In this document: piece by piece, positions 1 through 9,414 of the stretch
How positions within the stretch are numbered: position 1 is the stretch's first letter
Layout: each line of letters begins with the position of its first letter
Assembly: GCF_003288815.1 (NCBI RefSeq)
Contig: NZ_NHYM01000007.1
Location: 1-64,000 of the forward strand
Direction of reading: 5' to 3'
Source of the DNA: Helicobacter sp. 16-1353
Lineage (GTDB): Bacteria > Campylobacterota > Campylobacteria > Campylobacterales > Helicobacteraceae
Length of the DNA: 64,000 nucleotides
Made by a program: the position numbers and the translations under genes
Notes under the pieces: generated by a model
What the model was told of the DNA's origin: nothing
Database searches by the model: none
The model's input: the letters and a program-made list of their open reading frames with translations, nothing else

Positions 1-1318
1 GAACAAGCGTTACATTATGTATGCAATTACAACATTTGTAATTATGATTATTCCATTTATTAAGATTAATGGAAATCAAATATTTCTACTATCATTTGAT
101 AAAAAGCAATTGCATTTACTTGGAATGGTTTTTGATATGCAGGAATTATATCTAATGCCATTTTTACTCATTATGCTATTTGTTGGAATATTTTTATTGA
201 CGACTTTAGCTGGTCGTGCTTGGTGTGGCTGGGCTTGTCCGCATACGATTTTTAGGGTAATTTATAGAGATATAATCGAAACAAAACTACTAAAACTTCG
301 TCGCTCCATTGATAATAAACAAACACAACCAGACTTAAGCATCGCAAAAAATAAAGCCAAAAAAATACTAGCTATTTTTATATGGTTTATTCTATCACTC
401 ATTGCAGCATCCAATTTCTTATTATATTTTGTTCCTCCAAGTGATTTTTTTACTTATCTTGGTGATTATCAAAATCATATGGTTTTGCTTGTATTTCTAG
501 CAATAATTACGATGTTTTTGACATTAGAAATAGTATTTGTGCAAGAAAATTTCTGTATTTATATATGTCCTTATTGTAGGGTTCAATCTGTGCTATATGA
601 TAATGACACAAAAACCGTTATTTATGACACCGAAAGAGGCTCATTAGTTTATGATGATAATGGAGTAGCTTTAGATAAAAAAGATGTTAATGGAGAATGT
701 ATAAGCTGCCTTAAATGCGTTCGTGTATGTCCAACTCATATTGATATACGAAAAGGTCTTCAATTAGAGTGTATAAACTGCCTTGAATGTGCCGATGCGT
801 GTAGCAGTGTGATGGGCAAATTAGGCAAAATATCTTTGGTTAGATGGAGTAGCACAAATGATATGCAAACTAATAAAGGGGTAAAATATTTTAGAGGTAA
901 AACTATTGGATATATTATTGTTATTTTAATAGCTTTGGGTGTGGCTATTTTCCTATCGCAAACAAAATCAAATATGCTATTAAATATTAATAGAACAACA
1001 GAATCCTACAAGATTCTAGAAAATGGTATTGTTGAAAATCACTATACAATGCTATTTCAAAATACCGATAACAAACCGCATACATACTATTTTAGGATAT
1101 TAAATAATAATGACATACAAATCAAACAGCCTACAGAATCCTTTGAGATTAAGCCGGGTAAAAAAGTGCGAAAAAGAGTATTTTTATACACAACAAAGGA
1201 TTTAAGCACAGATTCTAGTGATGATACTATTGTGCCTATCTTAATCCAAGCATATGCTACTGATGATGAAAATATACATATCACCAAAGAGAGTATTTTT
1301 GTATATCCAAAAAAATAG
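1..1318 (+). CDS. ccoG: CcoG-type cbb3 oxidase accessory protein (5' end outside the window)
   Basis: Membrane-bound iron-sulfur protein needed to assemble cbb3-type cytochrome c oxidase, thought to act in copper reduction. The reading frame is open to the window edge (in-frame codons from base 2 read Asn-Lys-Arg-Tyr-Ile), so the ATG at 17 is internal and the true start lies upstream. Visible are hydrophobic segments, the WCGWACP motif near 220-240, a first ferredoxin cluster (CISCLKCVRVCP, about 698-733), a second Cys cluster (CINCLECADAC, about 770-805), another TM helix near 900-960 and a C-terminal Ig-like domain typical of FixG/CcoG. The 3' end overlaps the longest possible cmoB frame. 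Family assignment is strong; no other cco gene is in the window. Confidence 0.9.
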   Translation, partial: NKRYIMYAITTFVIMIIPFIKINGNQIFLLSFDKKQLHLLGMVFDMQELYLMPFLLIMLFVGIFLLTTLAGRAWCGWACPHTIFRVIYRDIIETKLLKLRRSIDNKQTQPDLSIAKNKAKKILAIFIWFILSLIAASNFLLYFVPPSDFFTYLGDYQNHMVLLVFLAIITMFLTLEIVFVQENFCIYICPYCRVQSVLYDNDTKTVIYDTERGSLVYDDNGVALDKKDVNGECISCLKCVRVCPTHIDIRKGLQLECINCLECADACSSVMGKLGKISLVRWSSTNDMQTNKGVKYFRGKTIGYIIVILIALGVAIFLSQTKSNMLLNINRTTESYKILENGIVENHYTMLFQNTDNKPHTYYFRILNNNDIQIKQPTESFEIKPGKKVRKRVFLYTTKDLSTDSSDDTIVPILIQAYATDDENIHITKESIFVYPKK

Positions 1319-2192
1319 TAGGTTATTAAAACAAAAATTAGAAGCAAAAAATATCGCTCCATTATGCGATATGATTGCTTCTCTACCACAAATACAAATC
1401 TCACATATAAATCTTAATGACATTATAGAAATAGAATGCATAGAAAGCGACAAAAAAGATTCCATACTTGAGGCTATAACTGCACTAAAACCTTGGAGAA
1501 AAGGTCCATTTAGAATCTTAGGAAATACCATTGAAAGCGAATGGGATAGCTCAATCAAATATAATATTATTAAAAATCATTTGCATATAAAAAATAAAAA
1601 TATTGCGGATATAGGCTGTAATAATGGATATTATATGTTTAGAATGCTAGAGTTACTTCCAAAATCTATAATTGGCTTTGACCCTAGTGCATTGTGTAAA
1701 TGTCAATTTGATTTTATCAATAGATTTATTCAAAGTAATATACAATTTGAATTGCTAGGTATCGAGGATTTATCACATTATGATAGAACATTTGATGTTA
1801 TTATTTGTCTTGGTGTTTTATATCATAGAACAAACCCTATAGATTCCCTAAAACTTTTGAAAAATTCACTCAATAGTGGCGGAGAGATTATTATTGATTG
1901 CTTAATTTTAGATACAGATGAGCCAATAGTCCTTAGCCCATTAAGATATGCTAAAATGAAAAATGTATATTTTATTCCAAGTATTGGAGCTATTAAAAAT
2001 TGGCTATTCCGTGCTGGATTCAAGCATATAGAAATAATTGCAAAGAAAAAAACTGATACAATAGAGCAAAGAAAAACAAAGTGGATAAATGGGGAAAGTT
2101 TAGAGGATTTCTTAGACCCAAACGATAGCTCAAAAACGATTGAGGGCTTTCAAGCACCAATTAGAATCTATATAAAAGCTAAAGGAAAATAA
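1254..2192 (+). CDS. cmoB: tRNA U34 carboxymethyltransferase CmoB
   Basis: Transfers a carboxymethyl group from carboxy-SAM to 5-hydroxyuridine at the tRNA wobble position, giving cmo5U34. The SAM-binding motif is ADIGCNNGYYMFRML, preceded by the family-typical PWRKGPF and SEWDSSIK segments and followed by CLGVLYHR and KMKNVYFIPS. The start is uncertain. ATG 1254 overlaps ccoG by 65 bases; TTG 1299 would overlap by 20; ATG 1371 gives a protein close in length to the short H. pylori form. Residues 23-60 look like the longer Campylobacter N terminus, so I keep the long frame. A hotdog-fold gene follows after one base, an arrangement also known in H. pylori. Confidence 0.88.
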   Translation: MLLMMKIYISPKRVFLYIQKNSRLLKQKLEAKNIAPLCDMIASLPQIQISHINLNDIIEIECIESDKKDSILEAITALKPWRKGPFRILGNTIESEWDSSIKYNIIKNHLHIKNKNIADIGCNNGYYMFRMLELLPKSIIGFDPSALCKCQFDFINRFIQSNIQFELLGIEDLSHYDRTFDVIICLGVLYHRTNPIDSLKLLKNSLNSGGEIIIDCLILDTDEPIVLSPLRYAKMKNVYFIPSIGAIKNWLFRAGFKHIEIIAKKKTDTIEQRKTKWINGESLEDFLDPNDSSKTIEGFQAPIRIYIKAKGK

Positions 2193-2193
2193 T

Positions 2194-2631
2194 ATGGAAG
2201 ATGAAGAAATATTAGACGAAAATCTCGATGACATTAGAATCTATAAAAAAATAAATAAGGATTTATGTGGCGAGATTATAAAACTATCCAAAAATGAAGC
2301 GATGGTGAAGTTTATCCCAACAGAAAAAATGGTAGTTGATGATAGTATGCTAATCCATTATGGCTTTATATTCTCTTCGGCGTCGTTTTGTGCGATGGCT
2401 GCGGTAAATCACCCAAATTCTATGATTATTTACGCAGAAACTAAATTCCTATCTCCTGTGGAATTAAATAGCGAGATAATCTTTAAAGCAAAAGCATTAC
2501 AAAGCGATTTAAAGAAAAGGGAAGTCGTGGTGGAGGGCTTTTTATACAATATCAAAATCTTTGATGCAGTATTTCATATCGTTGTTTTTGATAAAAATAT
2601 ATTTAAGATTGACTTCAAAAGTATTAAATAA
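2194..2631 (+). CDS. Hotdog-fold thioesterase-like protein
   Basis: A 145-residue protein with the composition of a PaaI/FapR-type hotdog domain: the VVDDSMLIHYGFIFSSASF stretch fits the central helix, and LSPVELNSEIIFKAKALQ resembles the strand region that follows. It looks homologous to the H. pylori protein encoded directly after cmoB (HP0420). It starts one base after the cmoB stop, so the two are probably co-translated. Substrate unknown; hotdog domains usually hydrolyse or bind acyl-CoA. A role linked to tRNA modification is only suggested by the pairing. Confidence 0.65.
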   Translation: MEDEEILDENLDDIRIYKKINKDLCGEIIKLSKNEAMVKFIPTEKMVVDDSMLIHYGFIFSSASFCAMAAVNHPNSMIIYAETKFLSPVELNSEIIFKAKALQSDLKKREVVVEGFLYNIKIFDAVFHIVVFDKNIFKIDFKSIK

Positions 2632-2634
2632 TTA

Positions 2635-2648
2635 AGATTCTAGAATCT
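2635..2648. repeat. AGATTCTAGAATCT palindrome, copy 1
   Basis: Perfect 14-base palindrome immediately after the hotdog gene stop. An identical copy lies at 2842-2855. Part of the GAATC word excess seen across the window. Confidence 0.6.
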
Positions 2649-2841
2649 GCATATTTTGGTGATTTGGGATTTTAGGGATTCTACGCTTGAAGTGGAATCT
2701 TTTAGCTTCTCTAGTAATTCTTTTGAAAATCCATCAAGTAGGTTATTTATAATTTTTATTAGATTCTTTTAGTTTGGAATCTAGATTTTTATTTAGGGAT
2801 TCCAAATTTTCTTTAGATTGTAAATCTAATTTTTTATTTAA

Positions 2842-2855
2842 AGATTCTAGAATCT
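2842..2855. repeat. AGATTCTAGAATCT palindrome, copy 2
   Basis: Second exact copy of the 14-base palindrome at 2635-2648, about 75 bases upstream of the lipoprotein promoter. Confidence 0.6.
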
Positions 2856-2929
2856 ATATTTAGCTCCATTTGGCTTTTAATATTTAATTTTAGGCATTTT
2901 TATATATTTTAGTATAAAATTAGATTTGA

Positions 2930-2935
2930 TATAAT
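2930..2935 (+). promoter_or_regulatory. Extended -10 box of the LPP20 lipoprotein gene
   Basis: Perfect TATAAT preceded by TG one base upstream (TGATATAAT), 26 bases before the ATG at 2962. An AGAGGA ribosome site lies near 2949. No clear -35 box, as is usual in Campylobacterota. Confidence 0.5.
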
Positions 2936-2961
2936 TTTATAAAATGTAAGAGGATAGTAAG

Positions 2962-3549
2962 ATGAGAGTAATGAAATTCATAGTTCTTTTTTTAGGATTT
3001 ATATTTATTATTGCGGGATGCTCTTCAAAATATGAGCTTGGCGAGGGTGCAAGTAGCATAGAGGAATCTGCATTAGAGGCGAATAATTTAGCAAATGCAC
3101 CATCTTGGGTTTTAAATGGTGGTGGCACGGGATTAAGTGCTATTGGCTCTGCTGAGATAACAAAGGCTGGTTTGCAATTTGCAAGAAATGAAGCTCTAGC
3201 TATGGCGAGAGATGAATTAGCAAGAATGATATCTGTTAAGGTTGAGGGTTTGGTTAATAATGCAGTGCAGCAAACTATTGGTGATAATGCCTATGATAGT
3301 AATGTGGAAAAATACGGAGAGCAAGTAACTAGACAAATAGTATCCCAAACTATGGTTGGCACAAAACAAAAAGATACTTGGATTACCTCTAATGGAAAAC
3401 AAATTTATGTTTTAGTTGAGTTAGATTCGAATCTAGCAGATAAAGCGAAGAAAAGTATAATGCAAAATTTGTCTAAGGATAATAGCATACCATTAGAAAA
3501 AGATAAATTCTTAGATGCACTAGACCAAGCATTGGGAAATGATTTATAA
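2962..3549 (+). CDS. lpp20: LPP20 family outer membrane lipoprotein
   Basis: Lipoprotein related to H. pylori Lpp20, a surface-exposed antigen of uncertain function. Residues 1-20 form a lipoprotein signal ending in the lipobox IIAGC, so Cys20 should be lipidated. The mature part holds the typical segment APSWVLNGG, then SAIGSAEI and an Ala-rich amphipathic helix (FARNEALAMARDELARMIS), consistent with the LPP20 domain, which often occurs in tandem genes. A second lipoprotein of the same type follows 78 bases downstream. Family fit is strong; exact orthology to lpp20 is likely. Confidence 0.82.
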   Translation: MRVMKFIVLFLGFIFIIAGCSSKYELGEGASSIEESALEANNLANAPSWVLNGGGTGLSAIGSAEITKAGLQFARNEALAMARDELARMISVKVEGLVNNAVQQTIGDNAYDSNVEKYGEQVTRQIVSQTMVGTKQKDTWITSNGKQIYVLVELDSNLADKAKKSIMQNLSKDNSIPLEKDKFLDALDQALGNDL

Positions 3550-3627
3550 GATTATTAGATTATGAGAACTAAAGTAATAAATCCTAAGGTAATAATTTAT
3601 GAAAATAAATAATATAAGTTTGGCTAT

Positions 3628-4557
3628 ATGAGATATTTTTTAATTATTATATGTGTTATAGCTAGTTGCTTTTTTATTGCTTGTAGTGGAACTATATCTT
3701 ATCCAGATTGGTATTTAAAAAGCCAATCTGATTCTAGATATTTATATGGCGTTGGTGAGGCAGATAGTTTGCAAGATGCGAAGTTGGCGGCATTGAATGA
3801 TTTAGCATCAAAAATATCACTAAATATAGAATCCAATATAAATATCCAAAAAGAGCAAATTGATTCTAAGGTAACAAGTAAGATTAATAATAATGTGGGT
3901 ATTAATGTAAGTGATATTGAATTAGATAGTGTTGAACACCCAATTATAGAGGAAATTGACGGATTATTTTTCGTCCAAGCAAGGGTTGAGAAAGTAAAAA
4001 TTATAAATAAATTAAATAGCGATATAGATTCTAGTGCAATCAAAATAAATAGTATTTTAAGTGATATTAAAAATTCAAAATGTAGCACTATGTCGCCAAA
4101 ACATAGAGAAAAACTTTTGGAATTACTTGCTTTGAGCGATTATAAAAGTCAGCAAATAAGTTCCTTAAATGGTGTTGTTAGGCAAAAGCAATTATTAGAT
4201 AATGTAGCAAATATGCTTTTACACCCTCCAAGAGCTTATTATATTTCATTTGCAAAAGGTGGGAATAGCAATGATTATAAACTTGTTGATAATGCCTTAA
4301 TGAATGAATATAATAAGTTTTTTAGCATTAGTTCAAAAGATTCTGATATTTATTACATTGAGAATAGATATGATATTCATAAAACAAATACACAAGTAAC
4401 GATAGCACTTGATTCTAGCATTAAAGATTGCAATGATAATGTTGTTTTTAACACTACATTAGAAGTTGTGCAAGATGTTAAGGATAAATCCATAGCAATT
4501 GCTATAAATAGACTAAAGGCACAATTATATAAAAAAATTTATTCTTGGATAGAATAA
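3628..4557 (+). CDS. LPP20-type lipoprotein, second copy
   Basis: A 309-residue predicted lipoprotein with signal peptide and lipobox FIAC at residues 16-19 (Cys19). Residues about 25-70 repeat the LPP20 pattern: PDWYL, then YLYGVGEADSLQDAKLAALN and the helix NDLASKISLNIES. The C-terminal half has no family I recognise. It probably forms an operon with the preceding lipoprotein, as in H. pylori, where several lpp20-like lipoproteins are adjacent. Function unknown; location in the envelope is the safe inference. Confidence 0.75.
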   Translation: MRYFLIIICVIASCFFIACSGTISYPDWYLKSQSDSRYLYGVGEADSLQDAKLAALNDLASKISLNIESNINIQKEQIDSKVTSKINNNVGINVSDIELDSVEHPIIEEIDGLFFVQARVEKVKIINKLNSDIDSSAIKINSILSDIKNSKCSTMSPKHREKLLELLALSDYKSQQISSLNGVVRQKQLLDNVANMLLHPPRAYYISFAKGGNSNDYKLVDNALMNEYNKFFSISSKDSDIYYIENRYDIHKTNTQVTIALDSSIKDCNDNVVFNTTLEVVQDVKDKSIAIAINRLKAQLYKKIYSWIE

Positions 4558-4590
4558 TAATATATTAAAATCTAAAAAGGTTTGGGGTTG

Positions 4591-6324
4591 ATGCAGAAAT
4601 TTTTAATTCCTATAGCAGTAATAGCTTTATGTGTTATATTTTATAAATTTAGAGATAGTATTGATATAATCTCAGGTCTTGCTATTTTCCTTTTTGGAAT
4701 GTTTGTTATGCAAGATGGGCTTAAAATGCTTAGTGGTGGATTCCTAGAAAAGACAATGAAAAAAGTTGCAGGGAACACCGCTAAAAGTATAGCATTTGGG
4801 ACAATATCTACTGCTGTTATGCAGTCTAGCACTTTGGTTGCACTTTTTTCCATATCATTTGTATCCGCAGGTATTATTACCCTAACACAAGGTGTTGGAA
4901 TTATATTTGGCTCTAATCTTGGAAATAGCACAGGAGCTTGGTTTATAGCAACTGTTGGTATGAAAGCAAATATATCTGCCCTAGCTTTACCGATTATTGC
5001 TTTTGGGGTTATATTTCTATTTCAAAAAATAAAAGCAGTCAAAGGTGCTGGATATGTCCTAGCGGGTATTGGATTTATTTTTCTTGGAATGTTTTATATA
5101 AAAACAGGTTTTGATAATTATCAAGATACCCTAAACTTAGCACAATATAGCATCAGTGGCATTAAGGGAATGGCTATATTTGCCTTAATTGGATTATTTA
5201 TCACTCTACTTACGCAATCAACTCACGCTACTTTATTTTTAATTATGTCGGCATTATCTGCTAATCAAATCACTTTTGATAATGCAATAGCACTCACAAT
5301 CGGCGCACAATTAGGAAGCAGTATAACAACTGGATTAGGTGCTATAAGTGCAAATATCGATGGTAAAAGATTAGCAATTGCACATATAGTATTCAATGTC
5401 ATTACAGCATTAGTAGCAGTGATATTCTCAAAGCCTATCATTTTTGTAGTTACTCTTATAGCCCAATTTTTGGGTATTACGGATTTGAATCTTCAATTAG
5501 CTATTTTTCATACATTATTTAATATTATAGGTATCGCCCTCATACTACCTGTTAAAACGAAATTTGTATATTATTTAACTAAATTTATTCGTCAAAGAAA
5601 ACACGATAGCTTAAATGACCCTATATATTTAGATAATTCTAAGATTGATTATGCAAATGCTTCGTTAGAAGCCATAAGAAACGAAACAAAACATTTATAT
5701 GATAATGCCCTAAGTATTATAGTCCATAGTATTGGATTTGATAGAAGTGGGATTCGCTCATTTGAACCGATAGAAAATCTAGCTAAAAATAAGATTCTAT
5801 TAAAAGATGATATTGATATAGATAATCTATATGAAACAAAAATCAAATCTCTATCTAATGCCATTATGGAATTTACCGCAAAAGCAAAAACACATATGGG
5901 CAAAGAAGAGCAAATGAAAGAAGTCTTTAAGCTACAAATGGCAGCAAAAGATATTGTTGAGGCTACAAAACATATGCGTTTGGTGCAGAAAAATCTACAA
6001 AAATATTCACTATCAGAGCATCAAGCTTTAAGCAATGAATATGATAATATGAGAAGCACAATGGCATATTTACTTAGAAGTATTGAGGAGTTGCGTATTA
6101 CTCCAGCTGATGAAAATGCACCTATAGTGAAAAAAATCAGTAAATATAAATCTTCGTTTAAATACGATGACCTTGATATTCTTAATAAAATAGATAATCT
6201 TGTATCCAATAAATCAATAAGTATTTCAGAGGGAACTTCAATGCTAAATGATTTGTCATTTATGCGAAGTATTGCTTTGGAGCTAGTTGAATCAATTGAG
6301 TATTTATATAATATCGAAACCTAA
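4591..6324 (+). CDS. Na+/phosphate cotransporter (NptA/PF02690 family) with PhoU-like tail
   Basis: Imports phosphate with sodium. The N-terminal half has about eight hydrophobic helices with the two family repeats: GLAIFLFGMFVMQDGLKML and TAVMQSSTLVALFSISFVSAG in the first half, TLLTQSTHATLFLIMSAL and GAQLGSSITTGLGA in the second. The QSST/QSTH motifs are the transport signature. The C-terminal 200 residues are helical and resemble the PhoU domain often fused to bacterial members. I choose ATG 4591 over TTG 4582 because AAAAGG at 4575-4580 is better spaced from it. Monocistronic by position. Confidence 0.85.
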   Translation: MQKFLIPIAVIALCVIFYKFRDSIDIISGLAIFLFGMFVMQDGLKMLSGGFLEKTMKKVAGNTAKSIAFGTISTAVMQSSTLVALFSISFVSAGIITLTQGVGIIFGSNLGNSTGAWFIATVGMKANISALALPIIAFGVIFLFQKIKAVKGAGYVLAGIGFIFLGMFYIKTGFDNYQDTLNLAQYSISGIKGMAIFALIGLFITLLTQSTHATLFLIMSALSANQITFDNAIALTIGAQLGSSITTGLGAISANIDGKRLAIAHIVFNVITALVAVIFSKPIIFVVTLIAQFLGITDLNLQLAIFHTLFNIIGIALILPVKTKFVYYLTKFIRQRKHDSLNDPIYLDNSKIDYANASLEAIRNETKHLYDNALSIIVHSIGFDRSGIRSFEPIENLAKNKILLKDDIDIDNLYETKIKSLSNAIMEFTAKAKTHMGKEEQMKEVFKLQMAAKDIVEATKHMRLVQKNLQKYSLSEHQALSNEYDNMRSTMAYLLRSIEELRITPADENAPIVKKISKYKSSFKYDDLDILNKIDNLVSNKSISISEGTSMLNDLSFMRSIALELVESIEYLYNIET

Positions 6325-6514
6325 AGTTTATCTTTAAGTTTTGATAAACCATTCCTTATCCATTTTTATGAAAATATATAAAAAAGTAATTTTTCATCAT
6401 ATATTTTAGGATTCAAATAAAAGCTTAGTGTAAATGGAATGGTAGCTTTACTATTTTTAATATAAATTTTGATATTTATAGATTCTATGATACTTTTCTA
6501 TCAAGATTCATATT

Positions 6515-7384
6515 TTAATCATAATAAGAATTATTCGCTTTTTGTAGTTGCTTTGGTGTTTTACCATATCGCAATCTAAATCGTTTTATAAACCACGACA
6601 CACTATTAAAATTAAATTCTTGGCATATTTCAGTAATATTCTTATTGCTAAACTCTATAAATAATTTTGCTCTCTCAAATCGTTTATTATCCAGCCATTC
6701 TTTTGGTGATATTCCAAAAGAATTTTTAAATCTCTTACTAAATAGTGCAATATCCATATTAAAAGTATCTGCCATTTCTTTTACACTAGCGAATTTCGAA
6801 TTTCCCCTTAATAGCATTGAATGAAAATCAAAAGGAAAGGAATTTGCAATATTTTGGATAAATTCACTAAAAACCCTATCTTCTCTATTCATTAAAAGTA
6901 GCAATAATGCTTCAATTTTTAGCTTTAAAATCTCCTTATGAGTGTTTGTTACAAGCTGATTTTTATTATCTAAAAATACATTTATAGATTTAATCTGCTC
7001 CACCAAAAAAACATCTGTTGTAATTTTAAAAATCTCCCTATCTTTAGACTTAGGCTCTACCCTATCCAATAGATATTTATGCCTATTTATAAACTTCAAA
7101 AGCATCATATTAGAAAATGATAGAAAATATGATTGATAAACCCCATCTTTAAGCGATACTATATCACTCATAACAAATTTTCCAGCCTTTAGAAATACTA
7201 TCTCTCCTTCATTGATAACATAGGAATTATTATTAAAATGTAGAATCTTTTGACCTTTATTTATAAAAATAATGCTATTTTGGGAGTTGGATATATGATA
7301 GTTTTTATTGCAATTATCGCTATATCGAGCAACAACGACATCACCACAATCTAGCAAACTAGCATTTTTATCTTTTGAAATCAT
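6515..7384 (-). CDS. AraC family transcriptional regulator
   Basis: A 289-residue regulator. Residues about 1-110 look like a small cupin-like sensor domain (repeated GQKILHFNNNSYVINEGEI pattern). Residues about 190-285 hold the two helix-turn-helix motifs of AraC proteins: KFASVKEMADTFNMDIALFS followed by FKNSFGISPKEWL, then NITEICQEFNFNSVSWFIKR and FRLRYGKTPKQLQ. It is divergent from the sensor kinase gene with an 88-base spacer containing a TATTACA/TGTAATA inverted repeat, so it may control itself and the kinase operon. Signal unknown. Confidence 0.85.
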   Translation of the reverse strand: MISKDKNASLLDCGDVVVARYSDNCNKNYHISNSQNSIIFINKGQKILHFNNNSYVINEGEIVFLKAGKFVMSDIVSLKDGVYQSYFLSFSNMMLLKFINRHKYLLDRVEPKSKDREIFKITTDVFLVEQIKSINVFLDNKNQLVTNTHKEILKLKIEALLLLLMNREDRVFSEFIQNIANSFPFDFHSMLLRGNSKFASVKEMADTFNMDIALFSKRFKNSFGISPKEWLDNKRFERAKLFIEFSNKNITEICQEFNFNSVSWFIKRFRLRYGKTPKQLQKANNSYYD

Positions 7385-7413
7385 AGCAAACCTCTTAATT
7401 ATTGACTAAAGTA

Positions 7414-7443
7414 TATTACACTAAATAATTAAATTATGTAATA
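7414..7443. promoter_or_regulatory. Inverted repeat TATTACA-N16-TGTAATA between araC-type and kinase genes
   Basis: Seven-base perfect inverted arms at 7414-7420 and 7437-7443 in the divergent spacer. The same GTAATA core recurs upstream of hydA and between kinase and response regulator. A candidate operator; AT-richness makes chance occurrence possible. Confidence 0.35.
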
Positions 7444-7472
7444 ATATATAAACCTATAGAAAGAGGTTATCA

Positions 7473-9395
7473 TTGAAAATCAAAAAAAATAAATCAATAA
7501 CAATAATAGCACTTATAATTTTATTGCTTGGTGTTGCGTTTGTTACTATTTCTGCATTACTATTTAAAAATATAAAAGAAGATATTTTATTAATTGATAT
7601 AAAAAATAGCAAACAAAATATTGAGAATATTAATAAAAATATGAGCTTTTGGATAAATGAAAAAATAAATCTATTGAATGTAGCACCCACTCTAAAAAAT
7701 ATCCAAGATAGCAAAAATATTAATAATATTAAGAATTTTATGGAATCTACATTTTATTTTGATGATAGCTTTGATATTTTACAGATTCTATATGAGGATA
7801 AACATTTTTATATATATCATAATGCTAAACTTTTCTATATAGATGCTAATAAAATAACAAATGATATAAATCCATATAATTTAGATTGGTATAAAAAGAC
7901 TAAAAATACACTAAAACCAAATATCTATATAGTTGAACAACACGGGCGATTGCATAAAACAACGATGAATATTTCTGTCCCAATTATCTATAATGATAAA
8001 TTTATAGGGGTGTTGGCTGGTGTAATAGTTATTGATGATTTTCTAGAAAAATTCTCAAATAATCTTGCATTCAATGATAATATACATATGTTTATCATTA
8101 AGAACAATAACATTATATTTCCTAATAAAATAAACCCAAAGATAAAAGACGCAATAACAACATATATTCTCAATCCGGATATTAAGAGTGATTATTTTTT
8201 TACTAGTAACCTAGATTTTGATATTGGAAAAATAGGATTCTATATCAATAATGAAGGAACGGCAAATTATCTAAACAAGCTTTTTACACAAGAAGTTTTT
8301 CTTATGCTGTTTTTTATTGTCATACTTGGGATTATAGGTTTTTTACACAAACTATATAGTTTTTACATAAATAAAAGATTATTAAACACAAAGCAATTAA
8401 CAGATATTTATCTTGATAAAAAAGAGCAAGGTTTAATTCTTTTAGATAAAAACTATCAAATAACATTCATCAATAAAATAGCAAAAAAAATTCTCTCTAT
8501 TTTAAATATCAATGATATTTTTACATTTTTGCAAGAGGGTAGCGAAATGGTTACATATAAAAATAAATCGTGGATTATCAATAAGATTCCACTTTATCAA
8601 TATGGATATTTTCAAGGGGGAATTATATCTATAGAAGATATAACAGAAAAAGAGAATCTAAAAAAAGAAAAGCAAAAAAACGAATATATTCTTATGCATC
8701 AAGCAAAAATGATTGAGATGGGAGAATTAGTAGGTGGGATAAATCATCAACTAAAACAACCATTAAATGGAATTAGTATTTTGATTGGAAATATCATAGA
8801 TTTTGAAAAAAATAATATGCTAACTAAGGAATTATTATTACAGAATCTAAAATATTGCACAGATAGAATTAAGATGCTTGATGATACGATAAATCTATAT
8901 AGCAATTATTACAATAGCCAGATAAATATCAAATATTTTAATCTCTATAATTGCATAGAAAATGTTATAAATATCATAAATATAACTAAAAATATTGGTG
9001 GATATAAGAAAGATATAAAAATACACGGAAATAAAACATTGATGTTATACTCATTAGAAAATATCATTAGCCAAATCATATTGATACTACTCTCAAATGC
9101 AAATGACGCTGTGCAAAATAAACAAAATAAAACCATACTTATAGAGTTTGCACAACAACAAGATAATATAATAATTAGTGTAACAGATTATGGAATCGGC
9201 ATAGATAAAAATTTAAGAAATGATTTATTTAATGAAATCAAAACAACAAAAGCAAAAGGCGTGGGAATTGGATTATATTTTGCTAAGAAACTTGCAAACG
9301 ATAAACTACAAGGAGATTTATATATAACTAGCTATGAGAATCCAACAATATTTGTTTTAAAAATCAAGAAAGAGTTAAAAGATATAAATAAATAA
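7473..9395 (+). CDS. Membrane sensor histidine kinase
   Basis: A 640-residue two-component sensor. TM helices at about 10-31 and 275-297 flank a periplasmic domain of about 240 residues with Cache-like features. A PAS-like segment (about 310-395) follows, then the H-box GGINHQLKQPLNG with phospho-acceptor His425, N-box LLSNANDAV, G1 box DYGIGI (572-577) and G2 box GVGIGLYFAKK. The start is TTG 7473, supported by AGAAAGAGG at 7458-7465 seven bases upstream. A poly-A8 run at 8483-8490 lies in frame. The response regulator gene follows after 76 bases, so they are likely cognate. The ligand is unknown. Confidence 0.85.
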   Translation: MKIKKNKSITIIALIILLLGVAFVTISALLFKNIKEDILLIDIKNSKQNIENINKNMSFWINEKINLLNVAPTLKNIQDSKNINNIKNFMESTFYFDDSFDILQILYEDKHFYIYHNAKLFYIDANKITNDINPYNLDWYKKTKNTLKPNIYIVEQHGRLHKTTMNISVPIIYNDKFIGVLAGVIVIDDFLEKFSNNLAFNDNIHMFIIKNNNIIFPNKINPKIKDAITTYILNPDIKSDYFFTSNLDFDIGKIGFYINNEGTANYLNKLFTQEVFLMLFFIVILGIIGFLHKLYSFYINKRLLNTKQLTDIYLDKKEQGLILLDKNYQITFINKIAKKILSILNINDIFTFLQEGSEMVTYKNKSWIINKIPLYQYGYFQGGIISIEDITEKENLKKEKQKNEYILMHQAKMIEMGELVGGINHQLKQPLNGISILIGNIIDFEKNNMLTKELLLQNLKYCTDRIKMLDDTINLYSNYYNSQINIKYFNLYNCIENVINIINITKNIGGYKKDIKIHGNKTLMLYSLENIISQIILILLSNANDAVQNKQNKTILIEFAQQQDNIIISVTDYGIGIDKNLRNDLFNEIKTTKAKGVGIGLYFAKKLANDKLQGDLYITSYENPTIFVLKIKKELKDINK

Positions 9396-9414
9396 TTTAA
9401 ACGAATGAATATTA

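Larger units (their letters stand above)
2632..2961. other. Intergenic region rich in GAATC/GATTC words
   Basis: No gene seen. The 330 bases contain many copies of GAATC or GATTC, including two exact copies of the palindrome AGATTCTAGAATCT at 2635-2648 and 2842-2855. The last 40 bases carry the promoter of the downstream lipoprotein gene. The two palindromes could each form a hairpin, but no U-tract follows either. Confidence 0.6.

Noticed and set aside
1087-1558. Two minus-strand frames of 105 codons over ccoG and cmoB
   Set aside because: Antisense to recognised genes, no domain content.
6348-6443. ACCATTCC / GGAATGGT pair after the Na/Pi cotransporter as a terminator
   Set aside because: Eight-base arms are 80 bases apart with no U-tract; too weak to call.
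8483-8490. A8 run in the sensor kinase gene as a phase-variation site
   Set aside because: The gene is intact around it and runs of this length are frequent here; no frameshift is seen.
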